Origin: Anomaloglossus baeobatrachus
Lineage: Eukaryota > Chordata > Amphibia > Anura > Aromobatidae
NCBI RefSeq assembly: GCF_048569485.1
Contig: NC_134354.1
Coordinates: 454,704,807-454,768,806, forward strand
Reading direction: 5' to 3'
Length of the DNA stretch: 64,000 nucleotides
The notes under the pieces are model-generated. The model was given only the letters and a program-made list of their open reading frames with translations. It did no database searches and was not told the DNA's origin. Made by a program: the position numbers and the translations under genes. Below, piece by piece: positions 43,613 through 54,975 of this stretch. Every line of letters starts with the position of its first letter. Positions within the stretch are counted from its first letter, which is position 1.

Positions 43613-43954
43613 GAGGTAATGAGCAGACCCAGAAGTAGTGTTACAGATGTGAGGAAGGTCTGCAAGTAGAACGGTCTCAGTCTTGCGTTTTTGTTTTTTC
43701 TAAATCCACCCCCCCCCCTTCTATTGTTATCTGAGTGGCCGAACCCAAACATTGATTTCCCTGAGAAAACCATGTTCGGGGCCGTGCACAGACACTAGGT
43801 TTAGTTCAGGTTTGCCAATCACTACAAATGATCATTTATTAGGTCAACACACTGGTAATAAGCAATTAATATCAGCCATGTTAGCAGACTTCTGTATGGT
43901 CATTTTTCCGCAGACATGCTGTAGCTGCACTCATTCTATATCTAGGGATTACAG
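43613..43954. other. intergenic, no recognised feature
   Basis: A C run at 43709-43719. Unclassified. Confidence 0.4.
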
Positions 43955-43957
43955 TAA

Positions 43958-46104
43958 GGCTATGTGCACACGCTGCGTTTTTCGGGTGCGTTTTTGGTCT
44001 AAAAACGGCATGCACTTCCTTCCCCAGCAAAGTCAGAGTTTTCATTTTTGCTGTCCGCACAGTGCAGTTTCACACTGTGTATTTTTGACGCTGCGTTTTT
44101 GTGCGGTTCTTGTGGCAAAAAACGCACAAAAACACACCTGTGGTAAAAAACGCGGCAAAAAACGCATGCGTTTTTACCGTGTTTTTGCTCACTGCATTTT
44201 TATGCGTTTTCATCAGTGAACAATGCCATTAAAGATTGTTGTGAAAGAAAAAGAAAAAAAAAAAAGGTCTGATGTCATTTCCTTCAATATGTTCTTCATT
44301 CTCCACTAGTGTATGCAGGAGAGCAGACATCTGCAGAACTACAAGGCTCAGCATCCTCCATCCAGGACTGCATGTAGGATTTCTTTGCCCCCCCTCCCCC
44401 CCCCCCCCCCAAATGACGTTGGCGTCGCCATATTTTTTGTATGCTAGCCGGGTACAGCAGGCAGGTACGGGCTGCCCCCAACCCCCTGCTGCCTATTTGT
44501 ACCCGGCTGGGATGAAATAATTAAAAAAAAAAAAAAAAAAAAGACACGTGGGCTTTGCCCAATTTTTGTGTCCAGCCAGGTACAACTAGGCAGCTGTGGA
44601 TTGGAATCCGCAGCTCAGGGTGCCCAAGCTTTCTGGGCACCCCTGCTGCGAATTGCACTCCGCAGCCGCCCCAGAAAATATCATCTGATCGGTTTGCTGG
44701 AAGGCAAAGCGATCAGATGATGTGTCAGGATCAAGGATGTGAAATCACATGACACTGCAGCTGATTGTATAAACGGCTTTTATACAATCAGCTGATGCAT
44801 CAGTGCAAAAAAAAAAAAATCCACACTTCAGTGCAGCGACTACCGGAGGAAACTCCAGTAATGCCATGTCTGGATTCAGGTACCTGCACTGCACTCCTGA
44901 GCTCTGGCGTGCAGCCGAGACTGTACAGCGAGCGCCGAGTGATTGATTCGCCGCCACTTGCAGTCAGTTCATGACAGCTGCAGACATCCCGGGCTAATCT
45001 CCGGTGCTCTCACCTGAACTTCGGAGATTAGCCAGGGATGTCTGCAGCTGTCATGAACTGACTGCAAGCGCCGGGGAATCAGTCACTCGACACTCGCTCG
45101 CTGTACAGTCTAGGCTGATGCATCGGTGCAAAACCCCCCCAGAAAAAAAAAAACACTACACACGGAGCTGCCGGTAATCATCTGATGAAATCTCCTGACT
45201 GCATCAGCTGATCGCCCGGCCGGCTGTAAAAAGCCGGCGTCACCGCGAGACTTACGATCAGCAGATGCATTAGGTGACTGCATCAGGTGATCCACCGCCA
45301 GGTCCTGCAGCCATCGTACGTGCCTGGGAGCTGGCACACAGCCGGAGAGGGGGTGACGGTATCGGGAGAGAAGCTGGGAACGGACATGGCACCGGGAGTC
45401 TGCAGACAGGTGAGTATGACATTTTTCTACTGTTCACTTTTGATTTAGCAGCCGCTTCCATCTCCTGCCCGTACATGGCACAGGGCGGGACATGGAAGCA
45501 GCAGTGGCGGTACCGGGAGGATTCACGCTTCTGTGTTTACTGACAGAAGGAATCCTCTTCATGTACATGTCACTATAGTACCCACCCCTTGCGTTTTATA
45601 GCTGCGTTTTGAGTCATTAAAACGCAGCTATATTTGCAATTTACGTTTCTCATTGCGTTTTTCAACATCCCATTGCACTCAATGGATGAAAAACGCGGTG
45701 AAAAATGTGGAAATAATTGACCTGCTGCGTTTTTTTGGGCACCACAAAAACGCAGCTTAAAAAAATGCTGTGTGCAGACAGCAAAAATGAAAACTCAGAC
45801 TTTGCTGGGGAAGCAAAGTCATGCAGTTTTCTGAGCAAAAACGCACCCGAAAAACGCGCAAAAACACCGCGAAAGACGCATTGTGTGAACTTACCCTATT
45901 TCTGCATTTTTGCCAGCGTTTTTCACCCATGCAATGCATTGGAGAAAACGCAGCAACAAAAACGCACAAAAACACGCAAAAAATGCATGCTTTTTTTATG
46001 CGTTTTTACCGCGGGTGCATTTTTTTTGCAGCCAAAAAAAAAGCACAAAAACGCTGCATCTTTGTGGTCACAAAAAAAAAACAACACAGAGTGCGCACAT
46101 AGCC
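43958..46104. mobile_element. 2.1-kb Harbinger-like foldback element
   Basis: TAA at 43955-43957 and 46105-46107. Ends GGCTATGTGCACACGCTGCG and GAGTGCGCACATAGCC. The arms repeat GCGTTTTTCGGGTGCG and its complement several times. The right arm (45580-46104) is longer than the left and contains an extra inverted GTGTGAACTTACCC end at about 45885, so a related element may lie within. The loop holds further palindromes: GCTGATTGTATAAACGG...TATACAATCAGC (44759-44793) and a 200-bp palindrome centred near 45012. No transposase-like frame is seen. Confidence 0.65.
44908..45120. repeat. 200-bp palindrome in the loop of the 2.1-kb element
   Basis: CTGTACAGCGAGCG (44921) faces CGCTCGCTGTACAG (45095), GCAGTCAGTTCATGACAGCT faces its complement at 45043, and GCTAATCTCCG faces CGGAGATTAGC. 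The spacer is about 15 bp. Confidence 0.75.
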
Positions 46105-46107
46105 TAA

Positions 46108-46546
46108 GGGTATGTGCGCACGTTGCTTTTTACCTGCTTTTTACCTGCTTTTTTGCTGCTTTTTCTTCTGCGCTGTTTAATGCCAAAATGGATGTGTTCT
46201 TCTATTCAAGCAAAGTCTATGGGAATTTGGGTTTCTTGTTCACACTATGTTGTTCAAAATGCTGCCTTTTTATGGCAGAACTTTGGTCAAAAACTCAGCT
46301 TTGCAGTGCAAAACCCAAATGGCAAAAACAATTGACATGTTGCTTCTTTGAAAAGCTGAGTTTTTGACCAAAGTTCTGCCTCAAAAAGGCAGCATTTTGA
46401 ACAACATAGTGTGAACAAGAAACCCAAATTCCCATAGACTTTGCTTGAATAGAAGAACACATCCATTTTGGCATTAAACAGCGCAGAAGAAAAAGCAGCA
46501 AAAAAGCAGGTAAAAAGCAGGTAAAAAGCAACGTGCGCACATACCC
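46108..46546. mobile_element. 439-bp foldback MITE, copy 2, loop inverted
   Basis: TAA at 46105-46107 (shared with the element to the left) and 46547-46549. The arms are nearly identical to those of 40170-40586, with an extra TTTACCTGC unit in each arm. The loop reads GCAGTGCAAAACCC...TTGCTTCTTTGAA, the reverse complement of the loop in copy 1, so the two copies inserted in opposite orientation. Confidence 0.85.
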
Positions 46547-46549
46547 TAA

Positions 46550-47051
46550 GTGTTTAGAGAAAAAACAATGTGACTGGCTCTCCAGACAAGGGAGAAATCA
46601 GATTTGACAGCTCTATATACTTTCAGTGCTGTGCAAGTAGCATGATAATAAACGTGCATCCAAACAAATCAAGTATAGTATTAATAAGGAACAAGTTACT
46701 ACTGCTACACCACTATTAGAAAGAAAATATCAAAAGGCAATCTAGTTTCTCCTATATTTTTTATTTAAAGGCTCAAACCAAAAATATTTTAGCAATAGCC
46801 AATGTCCGATTTGTGCAATACAGCAGATTCTCTCTTGCTACAGAACGCATCATGAATGGTATACGTCTTCCCCATAGAATCCGATGAGCTATTTAATGGG
46901 GGAAAGAAATAAAGTCAACCTATGAGTAAGTTAATAACGGATGGTAAAACATTCCTTTACAACATCACCAATTAAGAATGGATGAATCTCATCGAATGCC
47001 ACATAGGCAACACTTTATCCTCTCCCACTTACACTCGTGCATGGCGGTTGT
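46550..47051. other. intergenic, no recognised feature
   Basis: Unclassified AT-rich sequence. Confidence 0.4.
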
Positions 47052-47270
47052 TAAAGGGAATCTGCCACCAGGTTTTAGCTACATAATCTGAGAGCAGCAT
47101 AACATAGGAGCAGAGATCCTGATTCCAGGGATGTATCACTTACTGGGCTGCTTAGTGTAATTTTAATAAAATCACTGATTAATCAGCAGTAGATAATTTT
47201 TTGGAGGAAATGCATTATACATTACAGTTTACTGTATATCACAGAATAAGCTATTTTATCCAATAGGAGA
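47052..47270. repeat. AAAGGGAATCTGCCACCAGG repeat
   Basis: Starts TTAAAGGGAATCTGCCACCA and continues GCTACATAATCTGAGAGCAGCATAAC, a text shared in part with 30862 and 49482. The right end is not evident. Confidence 0.55.
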
Positions 47271-47479
47271 CGTGTTACGTATTCTTGGCTCCTAGCCAAC
47301 TAGTTCCTTTTAAATGTTTGTGGACTTCCATATTAAACCAGTCATATCTTCTATGCAGATCCGTGTCATTTCTCTGAACTGTATGGAAGAATAGTATGCA
47401 TGCTACTAACAAATGACTCATGATTTGGATGCAGACGGGGTTAAGGTAGATGCACAATTAGATTACATCACTGTAAATT

Positions 47480-48370
47480 TATGGCCCCCTTAACAATATT
47501 ATCAGGCCAGGAAGGTTCAAGGTTATTGGGCCCTTCCCAGCCTAAACTCGTCAGCACGCAGCTGCCCCAGAAGAGGAGCATCACGAGATGATCCAAATCT
47601 CAATTGGCATGGGCTCTTCCCAACTGTACTTGAATTGTGTTTTTGCAACCGGGGTCATGGTTTTTGGGGTTGATGTCAGCTGTGTAGTGTCCAAAAACAC
47701 AGCTGACATCAAGCCCTGGTGCTAGTAATGGAGAGGTGTATATGAGACACCCACATTTACTTATTCCATAATAAAAAATGAAAAAAAAAAAAAATACTTT
47801 TCTTGAAATAAACACTCGGCGAAATTTTCCCTTGTTCACCACTTTATTATGAGGAGATGGGTGGGGGGGGGGGAATTTCGCACGAAGGTCTGATGTAGTC
47901 CTGCGATTCCGATGTACAAAGCCTATGGACCATCGTTTTGATGCTACATAGATTTTGCTAAAGGGTACTTCTGGGTCATACTGCACAAGCCCAGATGCCT
48001 CTGAAGAGTGGTGATAGGTCGTCGGACCAGCGTCGGAATTATTTTTTCTTTAATAAAAGTGGTAAATGAGGGTAAGTGTCAGGCTTTATTTTTCTGTGCC
48101 TGTATTTTTCAGGTTTCCATTTGTGGACTACGACAAATCTGACTGACTTCGGTGGAGCGCTGTGGGATTTTTTTTTTTTTTTTAAAGTGATGAATAAGAG
48201 AAAGTTTTGTAAAGTTTAATTCCATAAAGTGTGTGTTATTCTTTTTTTTTCTTTTTATTACTGGGATAGAAATGGGAGTACCTCTCCAATACTAGCACCA
48301 GGGCTTCATGGACCAGCTGTGTTCTTGGACACTACACAGCTGACATCAACCCCACCATAATCCATGGCAC
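47480..48370. repeat. short foldback relative of the 53-63.7 kb element
   Basis: Left CACAGCTGACATCAAGCCCTGGTGCTAG and right CTAGCACCAGGGCTTCATGG...ACACAGCTGACATCAACCCC face each other. The inner text includes AATACTTTTCTTGAAATAAAC and CTTTATTTTTCTGTGCCTG. The same modules occur at 54985-55060 and 62960-63040, so this is a smaller copy of that family. Confidence 0.6.
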
Positions 48371-48661
48371 ACGGATGACACCAAACATGCGTTGTTTTAT
48401 GTACACATGAGAAGGCGGACTTAGAAAGCTCAAGGCATAAATTTGTGTTATTACATTTTATTCTAAAGCATTTACCCACAATGTCTATTTATAGATCTTT
48501 ATCTTTAGATAACAAGACCAGGGTGTATGGAATAATGTGTGAGAAGTATATTTAAATAAAGTCATTTCTAGCCAAACAATCTTAGCAGTGTTTCTGACGA
48601 GAGACAGATTTGGACAGTTAAATCACTCGTAGCTTACCAGTTATTTGGAAAGTATGTGGAC
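48371..48661. other. intergenic, no recognised feature
   Basis: Unclassified. Confidence 0.35.
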
Positions 48662-48664
48662 TTA

Positions 48665-49317
48665 GGGGTGCTTCACACACAGCGAGATCGCTACTGAGAT
48701 CGCTGCTGAGTCACAGTTTTTGTGACCTCATTAGCGATGTCGCTGTGTGTGACACTGAGCAGCGATCTGGCCCCTGCTGTGAGATCGCTGCTCGTTACAC
48801 ACAGCCCTGGTTCGTTTTTTTATTGTTGCTCTCCCGCTGATAAGCACACATCGCTGTGTGTGACAGCGAGAGAGCAACAATCCTGAATGTGCAGGGAGCA
48901 GGAGCCGGCGTCTGACAGCCTGCGGTAAGCTGTAACCAAGGTAAACATCGGGTAACCAAGGTGGTTACCCGATATTTACCTTCGTTACCAGCCTCCGCCG
49001 CTCTCACGCTGCCAGTGCCGGCTCCTGCTCCCTGCACACGCTAAGTTAAGCGGTGTGAGCTGGTAACTAAGGTAAACATCGGGTAACCATACCCGATGTT
49101 TACCTTAGTTACCAGTGTCCGCAGCTTCCAGACGCCGGCTCCGTGCAAGCGCAGCATCGCTTGCACGTCGCTGCTGGCTGGGGGCTGGTCACTGGTCGCT
49201 GGTGAGATCTGCCTGTTTGACAGCTCACCAGCGACCATGTAGCGATGCAGCAGCGATCCTGACCAGGTCAGATCGCTGGTGGGATCGCTGCTGCATCGCT
49301 AAAGTGTGAAGGTACCC
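48665..49317. mobile_element. Harbinger-like MITE, GCGAGATCGC family, second copy
   Basis: TTA at 48662-48664 and 49318-49320. The ends GGGGTGCTTCACACACAGCG and CTAAAGTGTGAAGGTACCC are inverted. Internal hairpins GGTAAACATCGGGTAACC / GGTTACCCGATATTTACC and GGTAAACATCGGGTAACC / ACCCGATGTTTACC mirror those at 32121-32779. The core CTCCCTGCACA/TGTGCAGGGAG and ACATCGCTGTGTGTGACAGC is shared. Confidence 0.75.
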
Positions 49318-49481
49318 TTAGGGACTTTGCCAGGCGCTGGAAACAAAAAGAACAAGAAGCAAGTCAGAAGTGGAAACTTTGACCATTGTGTGGGGGAAGG
49401 TAATGGTATATCACTATAGGAGTTCTCGATCACTATGTATCATGGATATTTCTCCTGTTTACCTTCTATTTTTTGAACTTT

Positions 49482-49666
49482 AAAAGGGATTCTGTCACCA
49501 GATTTTTTCCAGCCAATCAGTCATAGTGTAGAGACAAAGACCTCGATGCCAGCGACGTGTCACTTATTGAGTTGCTTCCTATACTCTTGATAAAATCAGT
49601 TTTTTTTTCCAGCGGGAGATTATCACTATTGGATTAGATAACTGCTGCCATGTAGACACTGATATA
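49482..49666. repeat. left part of an AAAGGGATTCTGTCACCAG repeat split by a Tc1 element
   Basis: Starts TTAAAAGGGATTCTGTCACC. After the Tc1 element it resumes at 51227 and ends near 51470 with GCGACAGATTCCCCTTACC. The mirror of its start confirms that these are two ends of one palindromic repeat. Confidence 0.6.
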
Positions 49667-51224
49667 CAGTCATGGCCAAAAGTTTTGAGAATACTACAAA
49701 TATTAATTTTTGCAAAGTCTACGGTTTAAGTTTTTTTAATGGCAATTTGCATATACTCCAAAATGTCATAAAGAGTGATCAGCTTAACAGCAATTACTTG
49801 CAAAGTCAATATTGGCTAAGAAAATGAACTTTAACCCCCAAAACACATTTCAACATCATTGCATTCCTGCCTTAAAAGGAGCAGCTAACATTGTTTTAGT
49901 GATTGTTCCATTAACACAGGTGTGGGTATTGATGAGGACAGGGCTGGCAATCAATCAGTCATGATTAAGTAAGAATGACACCACTGGACAATTTAAAAGG
50001 AGGCTGGTGCTTGGTATCATTGTTTCTCTTCAGTTAACCATGGTTATCTCTAAAGAAACACGTGCAGCCATCATTGCTCTGCACAAAAAGGGCCTAACAG
50101 GGAAGAGTATCACAGCTACAAAGATTGCACCTCAGTCAACAATCTATCGCATCATCAAGAACTTCAAGGAGAGAGCTTTCATTGTTGCCAAAAAGGCTCC
50201 AGGGCGCCCAAGAAGGACTAGCAAACGCCAGGACCGTATCTTAAAACTGTTTCAGCTGCGGAATCGGACTACCAGCAGTGCCGAGCTAGCTCAGCAATGG
50301 CAGCAGGCTGGTGTGAGTGCTTCTGCACGCACTGTGAGGCGGAGACTGCTTGAGCAAGGCCTGGTTTCAAGGAGGGCAGCAAAGAAGCCACTTCTCTCCA
50401 GAAAAAACATCAGGGACCGACTGATATTCTGCAAAAGGTACAGGGAGTGGACTGCTGAGGACTGGGGTAAAGTCATTTTCTCAGATGAATCCCCTTTGAT
50501 TGTTTGGGACATCTGGAAAACAGCTTATTAGGAGAAGAAGAGGTGAGCGCTACCACCAGTCTTGTCTCATGCCAACTGTTAAGCATCCTGAAACGATTCA
50601 TGTGTGGGGTTGCTTCTCAGCCAAGGGAATCGGCTCACTCACAGTCTTGCCTAAAAACACAGCCATGAATAAAGAATGGTACCAAATGTCCTCCAAGAGC
50701 AACTTCTCCCAACTGTCCAAGAGCAGTTTGGCGCTCAACAATGCTTTTTCCAGCATGATGGAGCACCTTGCCATAAAGCAAAGGTGATCACTAAATGGCT
50801 CATGGAACAAAACAGAGATTTTGGGTCCATGGCCTGGAAACTCCCCAGATCTTAATCCCATTGAGAACTTGTGGGCAATCATCAAGAGACGGGTGGACAA
50901 ACAAAAACCAACAAATTCTGGCAAAATGCAAGCATTGCTTATGCAAGAATGGACAGCTATCAGTCAGGATTTGGTCCAGAAGTTGATTGAGAGCATGCCA
51001 GGGAGAATTGCAGAGGTCCTGAAGAAGAAGGGTCAACACTGCAAATATTGACTTGCTGCACTAACTCATTCTGTCAATATAACCTTTTGGTACTCATAAT
51101 ATGATTGCAATTATATTTCTGTATGTGATGTAAACATCAGACAAACACAATTAAAAACCAGAGGGCAACAGATCATGTGAAAATATAATTTTGGCGTTGT
51201 TCTCAAAACTTTTGGCCATGACTG
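49667..51224 (+). mobile_element. Tc1-like DNA transposon, complete ends, broken transposase
   Basis: The 1558-bp element is flanked by TA (49665-49666 and 51225-51226). It has CAGTCATGGCCAAAAG at the left and its exact complement CTTTTGGCCATGACTG at the right. The perfect part of the inverted repeat is about 25 bp. The transposase lies on + between 50040 and 51051. Element length and TA target are standard for Tc1/mariner. It was inserted into an older interspersed repeat, so it is one of the younger DNA transposons here, although no longer able to make full transposase. Confidence 0.92.
50040..51051 (+). pseudogene. Tc1-like transposase, three frame shifts
   Basis: The DD34E transposase starts MVISKETRAAIIALHKKG at 50040. 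Two helix-turn-helix units (about residues 5-50 and 60-115, with GRPRRTSKRQD between them as the GRPR-like AT-hook) are followed by the catalytic core. First Asp in VIFSDES (about 50474-50494), second Asp in QHDGAPCHK (about 50752-50779) and Glu in SPDLNPIENLW (about 50842-50874) are all kept. The frame is lost near 50495, regained in another frame, lost again near 50685 and shifted back near 50820. The last block runs to a stop at 51049-51051 (HCKY then TGA). At least three single-base-type shifts make it non-functional, yet all three catalytic residues survive, so it is fairly recent. Confidence 0.88.
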
Positions 51225-51226
51225 TA

Positions 51227-51470
51227 CACGAGCACCACTAATTGGCAGCTTTCTGCCTATGCACAGTGCACATAAAAAGCTGCCAATCAGTGGTGTGGGT
51301 GTGCTTATACAATGCTTTGTATTCAGAGAAAAGTTGGATATGTAGCAGATAAAATATTTTATCAAAACTGCAGCAAGCAGCGCATTGTGACAAATCACTG
51401 GACTCAGTCTCTGCCCCTACATAATAGTGCGCTAAGATGAGGTAGTAAAATGCTGGCGACAGATTCCCCT
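51227..51470. repeat. right part of the repeat split by the Tc1 element
   Basis: Continues CACGAGCACCACTAATTGGC with an inner hairpin (GGCAGCTTTCTGCC / AAAGCTGCC) and ends GCTGGCGACAGATTCCCC. Confidence 0.5.
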
Positions 51471-52233
51471 TACCACTTTGGTTTGATTTTTGTGTATGAG
51501 AAAAATCACTGCCAATGTTCACCAGTATTTCACATCATATTTTCATCAGTCTTTAGTTAGTTTCAGTTTTTAATGTCAATTGTCCAATCAATCATACAAA
51601 CATGAAAAATCAGGCAACAGACAAATAGCATCAGAGTGCAGTCTATTTTTTTTTTTCACAGACCTATAGACTTACATTGGCAAGTTTGATCCCACACTTG
51701 GATCAAAATGAGACATATTGTCATGTTTTGGTGCAGAGCAATTAGTCCGTAAATATACAGACCTGTAACAGAAGGCAAGGAGGGCCTGGATGCCTTTTTT
51801 GAAAAATCTTATATTACAGGTTATTTGTACAAAATTTCGTGATTGGACGTTGATGCAGGAAACTAGTCTGACTGTCATACGTGCCGGCGGGAATTAATTT
51901 TTCCCCCCATATGAAGCAAATAGCATGTGCCTCATGTAGGTTCTCTTCGTTTGGATCAACATGTTATGCTATAGGTTGAACTTATGTCACTACTCCAGCG
52001 TTTTGTTTTTTTTATCAGCACTGGATTAGTGCTTTAAACCTAAGTCACTTGCCCCCAGTCTTATGCGCACTCTCCAGCGTTTTGTTTTTTTTGAGGCATT
52101 CTGGTTTCACGGCACCATCTTGTGATCGTAATTTCTGACTGGACAGATGTCTCAAATTATGTCACAAGCTCTCAATACATGTCTATGAGAGCCAGAAAGA
52201 GGTCCTCCTAGACTTCAATTAAGTTGTCACCAC
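51471..52233. other. intergenic, no gene recognised
   Basis: A direct duplication CTCCAGCGTTTTGTTTTTTT occurs at about 51993 and 52073. Otherwise unclassified. Confidence 0.4.
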
Positions 52234-52864
52234 TAGGGCTGAGCCGGCCCGGGCTGTAAATGTCCGGATCCGTGCGGTTTCAGCACTATTCCCGGGCCCG
52301 GGATTCCGGCTGCATGATCCGGAACCGGCATTTAATAAAAAATGAAAAAAAAAACCCCAATAAATAAATAGCGTTTCATACTTACCAGACTCTGTCATGG
52401 CGGCACACTTGCTTCCGGGTCGCACTTTCACTTCCTGTGCTGTCACACAGCTTTCCGTGTTTTCCCCGCCCACCGGCCGTCCTCTCAGCTGATTGGTTCC
52501 TGGCTGACCCGCCCCCCAGCCTGTGACAGTGTCTGCCGTGCAGTCATCGCTTATCGCGGTCAGTACTACGCTGCACTCAGAGCGGGCGGTCGTGCTCTAT
52601 GGCTGCTCGCTCTAACATGTAGCAGAGCTGAAGCGGCGTGGGACTTCTCCTGTGGATTACGTCGGAAGTGAAAGCGCGACCCGGAAGCAAGTGTGCCGCC
52701 ATGACAGAGTCTGGTAAGTATGAAACGCTATTTATTTATTGTTTGTTTTTTTTAATTTGTTATTAAATGCCGGTTCCGGATCGTGCAGCCGGAATCCCGG
52801 GCCCGGGAATAGTGCTGAAACCGCGCGGATCCGGACATTTACAGCCCGGGCCCACTCAGCCCTA
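52234..52864. mobile_element. 631-bp foldback element with 200-bp GC-rich arms
   Basis: The left arm 52234-52435 starts TAGGGCTGAGCCGGCCCGGG and the right arm 52664-52864 ends GCCCGGGCCCACTCAGCCCTA. The arms also pair through GGATTCCGGCTGCATGATCC and CAGACTCTGTCATGGCGGCA. The spacer is 228 bp with a CCGCCCACCGGCCG core. No coding capacity and no clear target-site duplication. Confidence 0.7.
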
Positions 52865-53878
52865 CTGTTAACGACCCGCTGGCCCCGGATTATTGCCTTC
52901 CCGCTCAACTCTAGTCACCACTGACTCATTCCATGAAACACTGGAGCCATCTGTCAGGTCACAAACTGCAGGAGTGGCAGAGAAAACAGTACCCTCCGGA
53001 ATCTTTATCTATCGGCTTGGCTCAGTAATAATCCTCTAGTAACAGAGCTGTGTCTATACCTAGTATGTAGGAGACTAACTGCGCTCCCACTGGTCAATGG
53101 TCTCCTGCATGCCAGGCATAGACACTGCTCTGTTTCTGGCAGATTATTACTGATCTGAGGCACTAAGAGAGCAGGCATTGTGCAGATTGATCAAAGTTTG
53201 TTTCAGGGAGGTGGCAGTGAACACAGCCTCTGCCCCTTCCCCGAAACAAAGTGTCATCAATGATGCTCATTTTAGGGGCTGCTCTGGTCCCTACTGTGTA
53301 CCTGCGCTGTGCACAGTGCGATCTGCACAGTGACAGCACCTGCTCTCTTGACAGCTCAGCTCTGCACTAATGAGCTGTCAACACACCAATGTCATAACAC
53401 CCAGCTTTCAGAGGATCAGCGCTACAAGTGGTGACATCAGTACCATTACCGTTCAACAGCTTCACCTAGTCACGCGCAGCTTGACCCGGAACGTCTGCAG
53501 AACAGCAACGTTACTGATGTCGCTGCCCTTCAGTGTCGCCGGGTCTCATGCAGCGCAGTGTGAACCGGAAGTGGCTATAGGCAAAGCCTAACAGAATGAG
53601 GCTCCATATACATTTTTCATCAGATTTGCTTGACTACATGAGACCTGCGTGGGTTTGTTTTTTTGTTGTTGTTTTTTTTAAATAAGATGAACAAAGGAAA
53701 GCATCTTTCTTTATTTCTCTGTGTTTTTATTTTTTTTTTTTCAGGTTTCTATTTGTGCACTACGTCAGATTAGTGACCGATAGAAAGTGTCAGGGAGTGT
53801 TTATTTCAACAAAGTATTTTGTTTGTATGTTTTTCATTTTTATTACCTGGTGAATAACGGTGTTGTCTGATAGACATC

Positions 53879-54975
53879 TGTGGCGCCCCTGAGGCTTCAG
53901 TCGCCACAGGGTACTGCACCTTACTTAAGGTGCGGTACTCATCCTGGATCCAGAAGAGGTCGGTACTGGTTCACAACACACCAACTCATACACACAAAAA
54001 GGTTGGCCTCCCCACTGGGGACCGGCTAGGGTTGGGTCTTAAGGCAGTCACCAAACATGGGGGGCCGACACCCACTAGCGACAGGGAACAGGGGGAGGAA
54101 CAGCCACCAGAGGGAGTCAGGAGCAACACAACAGTTAGATAGTTCTCCCGCAGGAGATTAAGAGAGCAGTCGGGTTTTACCAGTGGCTCTGGTGGGACGC
54201 AGGAGTCAATACGGTCACCGAGGGGAGAGCTTCATTGCTTCCTCGAGACCAGCGCTAAGCAGGGTGCAGAATCCTAGGGTGGATCATACTTCAGGTTGTC
54301 CACCAAAATCTGCAGGCCAGGGGATTGCATGTCCTTCTCGCCCCCACAGTTCCCAGAGCACAGTGCTACATAGGGACTGGGGTCATGTTCTAAGGCAGGC
54401 CCCACAACGGACCCACGGTACCTGCATACGGTATGGGAGAAAACACTTTTTCAAGAATCGGGGTCCCCAAGAAGCTTCAGGCCATGGGGATCCAACACCA
54501 AGCGCAAGGAGGAAGGGCCCACCGGCCACTGTACCGGTTCTGACCTCCAACGGATCCGGGATCGACTGGGGCCCATCACTGTAGTGACCGGCTTCTCCCA
54601 GGTAAACCAGGACAGTGAGTAAAGAAAACTTTGAATCTGCAGAGACTGTGTCCACCTGTCCTTGCCGGCACCCGCCAGTACTACTCCCCTCATCATCCAC
54701 CCCGGGGGCCCGCTCCACCTGTGGGGAGCAGAAACACCTTAGTTGCTACTACCATCTGCCTTGGAGGACCGCGATAGCAGCGGCGGCAGCTATTCTCTGG
54801 CCGCATACCGCAGGTGGAGTCACAAAATCAAACCTCGATTATCACAACACCCCTTCTTAATTGTATACCTCGGGGCCACGACACTGTGCAAAAGAGCCAC
54901 CCCGTGACATCCCCCTGACCTGACACCACCAGGCCCGGCGACAAGTAATTTAACCCTTACCCTGAGGGTGCTACA
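53879..54975. mobile_element. solo LTR, 1.1 kb, with 4-bp target duplication
   Basis: Fossil. Begins TGTGGCGCCCCTGAGG and ends CCTGAGGGTGCTACA, the TG...CA form with short inverted ends, flanked by CATC (53875-53878 and 54976-54979). No internal coding sequence is attached, as expected after recombination between two LTRs. Flanking repeat text continues without loss across the site. Family: LTR retrotransposon, probably Ty3/gypsy-like. Orientation not decided. Confidence 0.7.

Noticed and set aside
53930-54584. Plus-strand frames of 70-133 codons as an exon of an unknown gene
   Set aside because: They lie wholly inside the 1.1-kb solo LTR with its CATC duplication. No domain.
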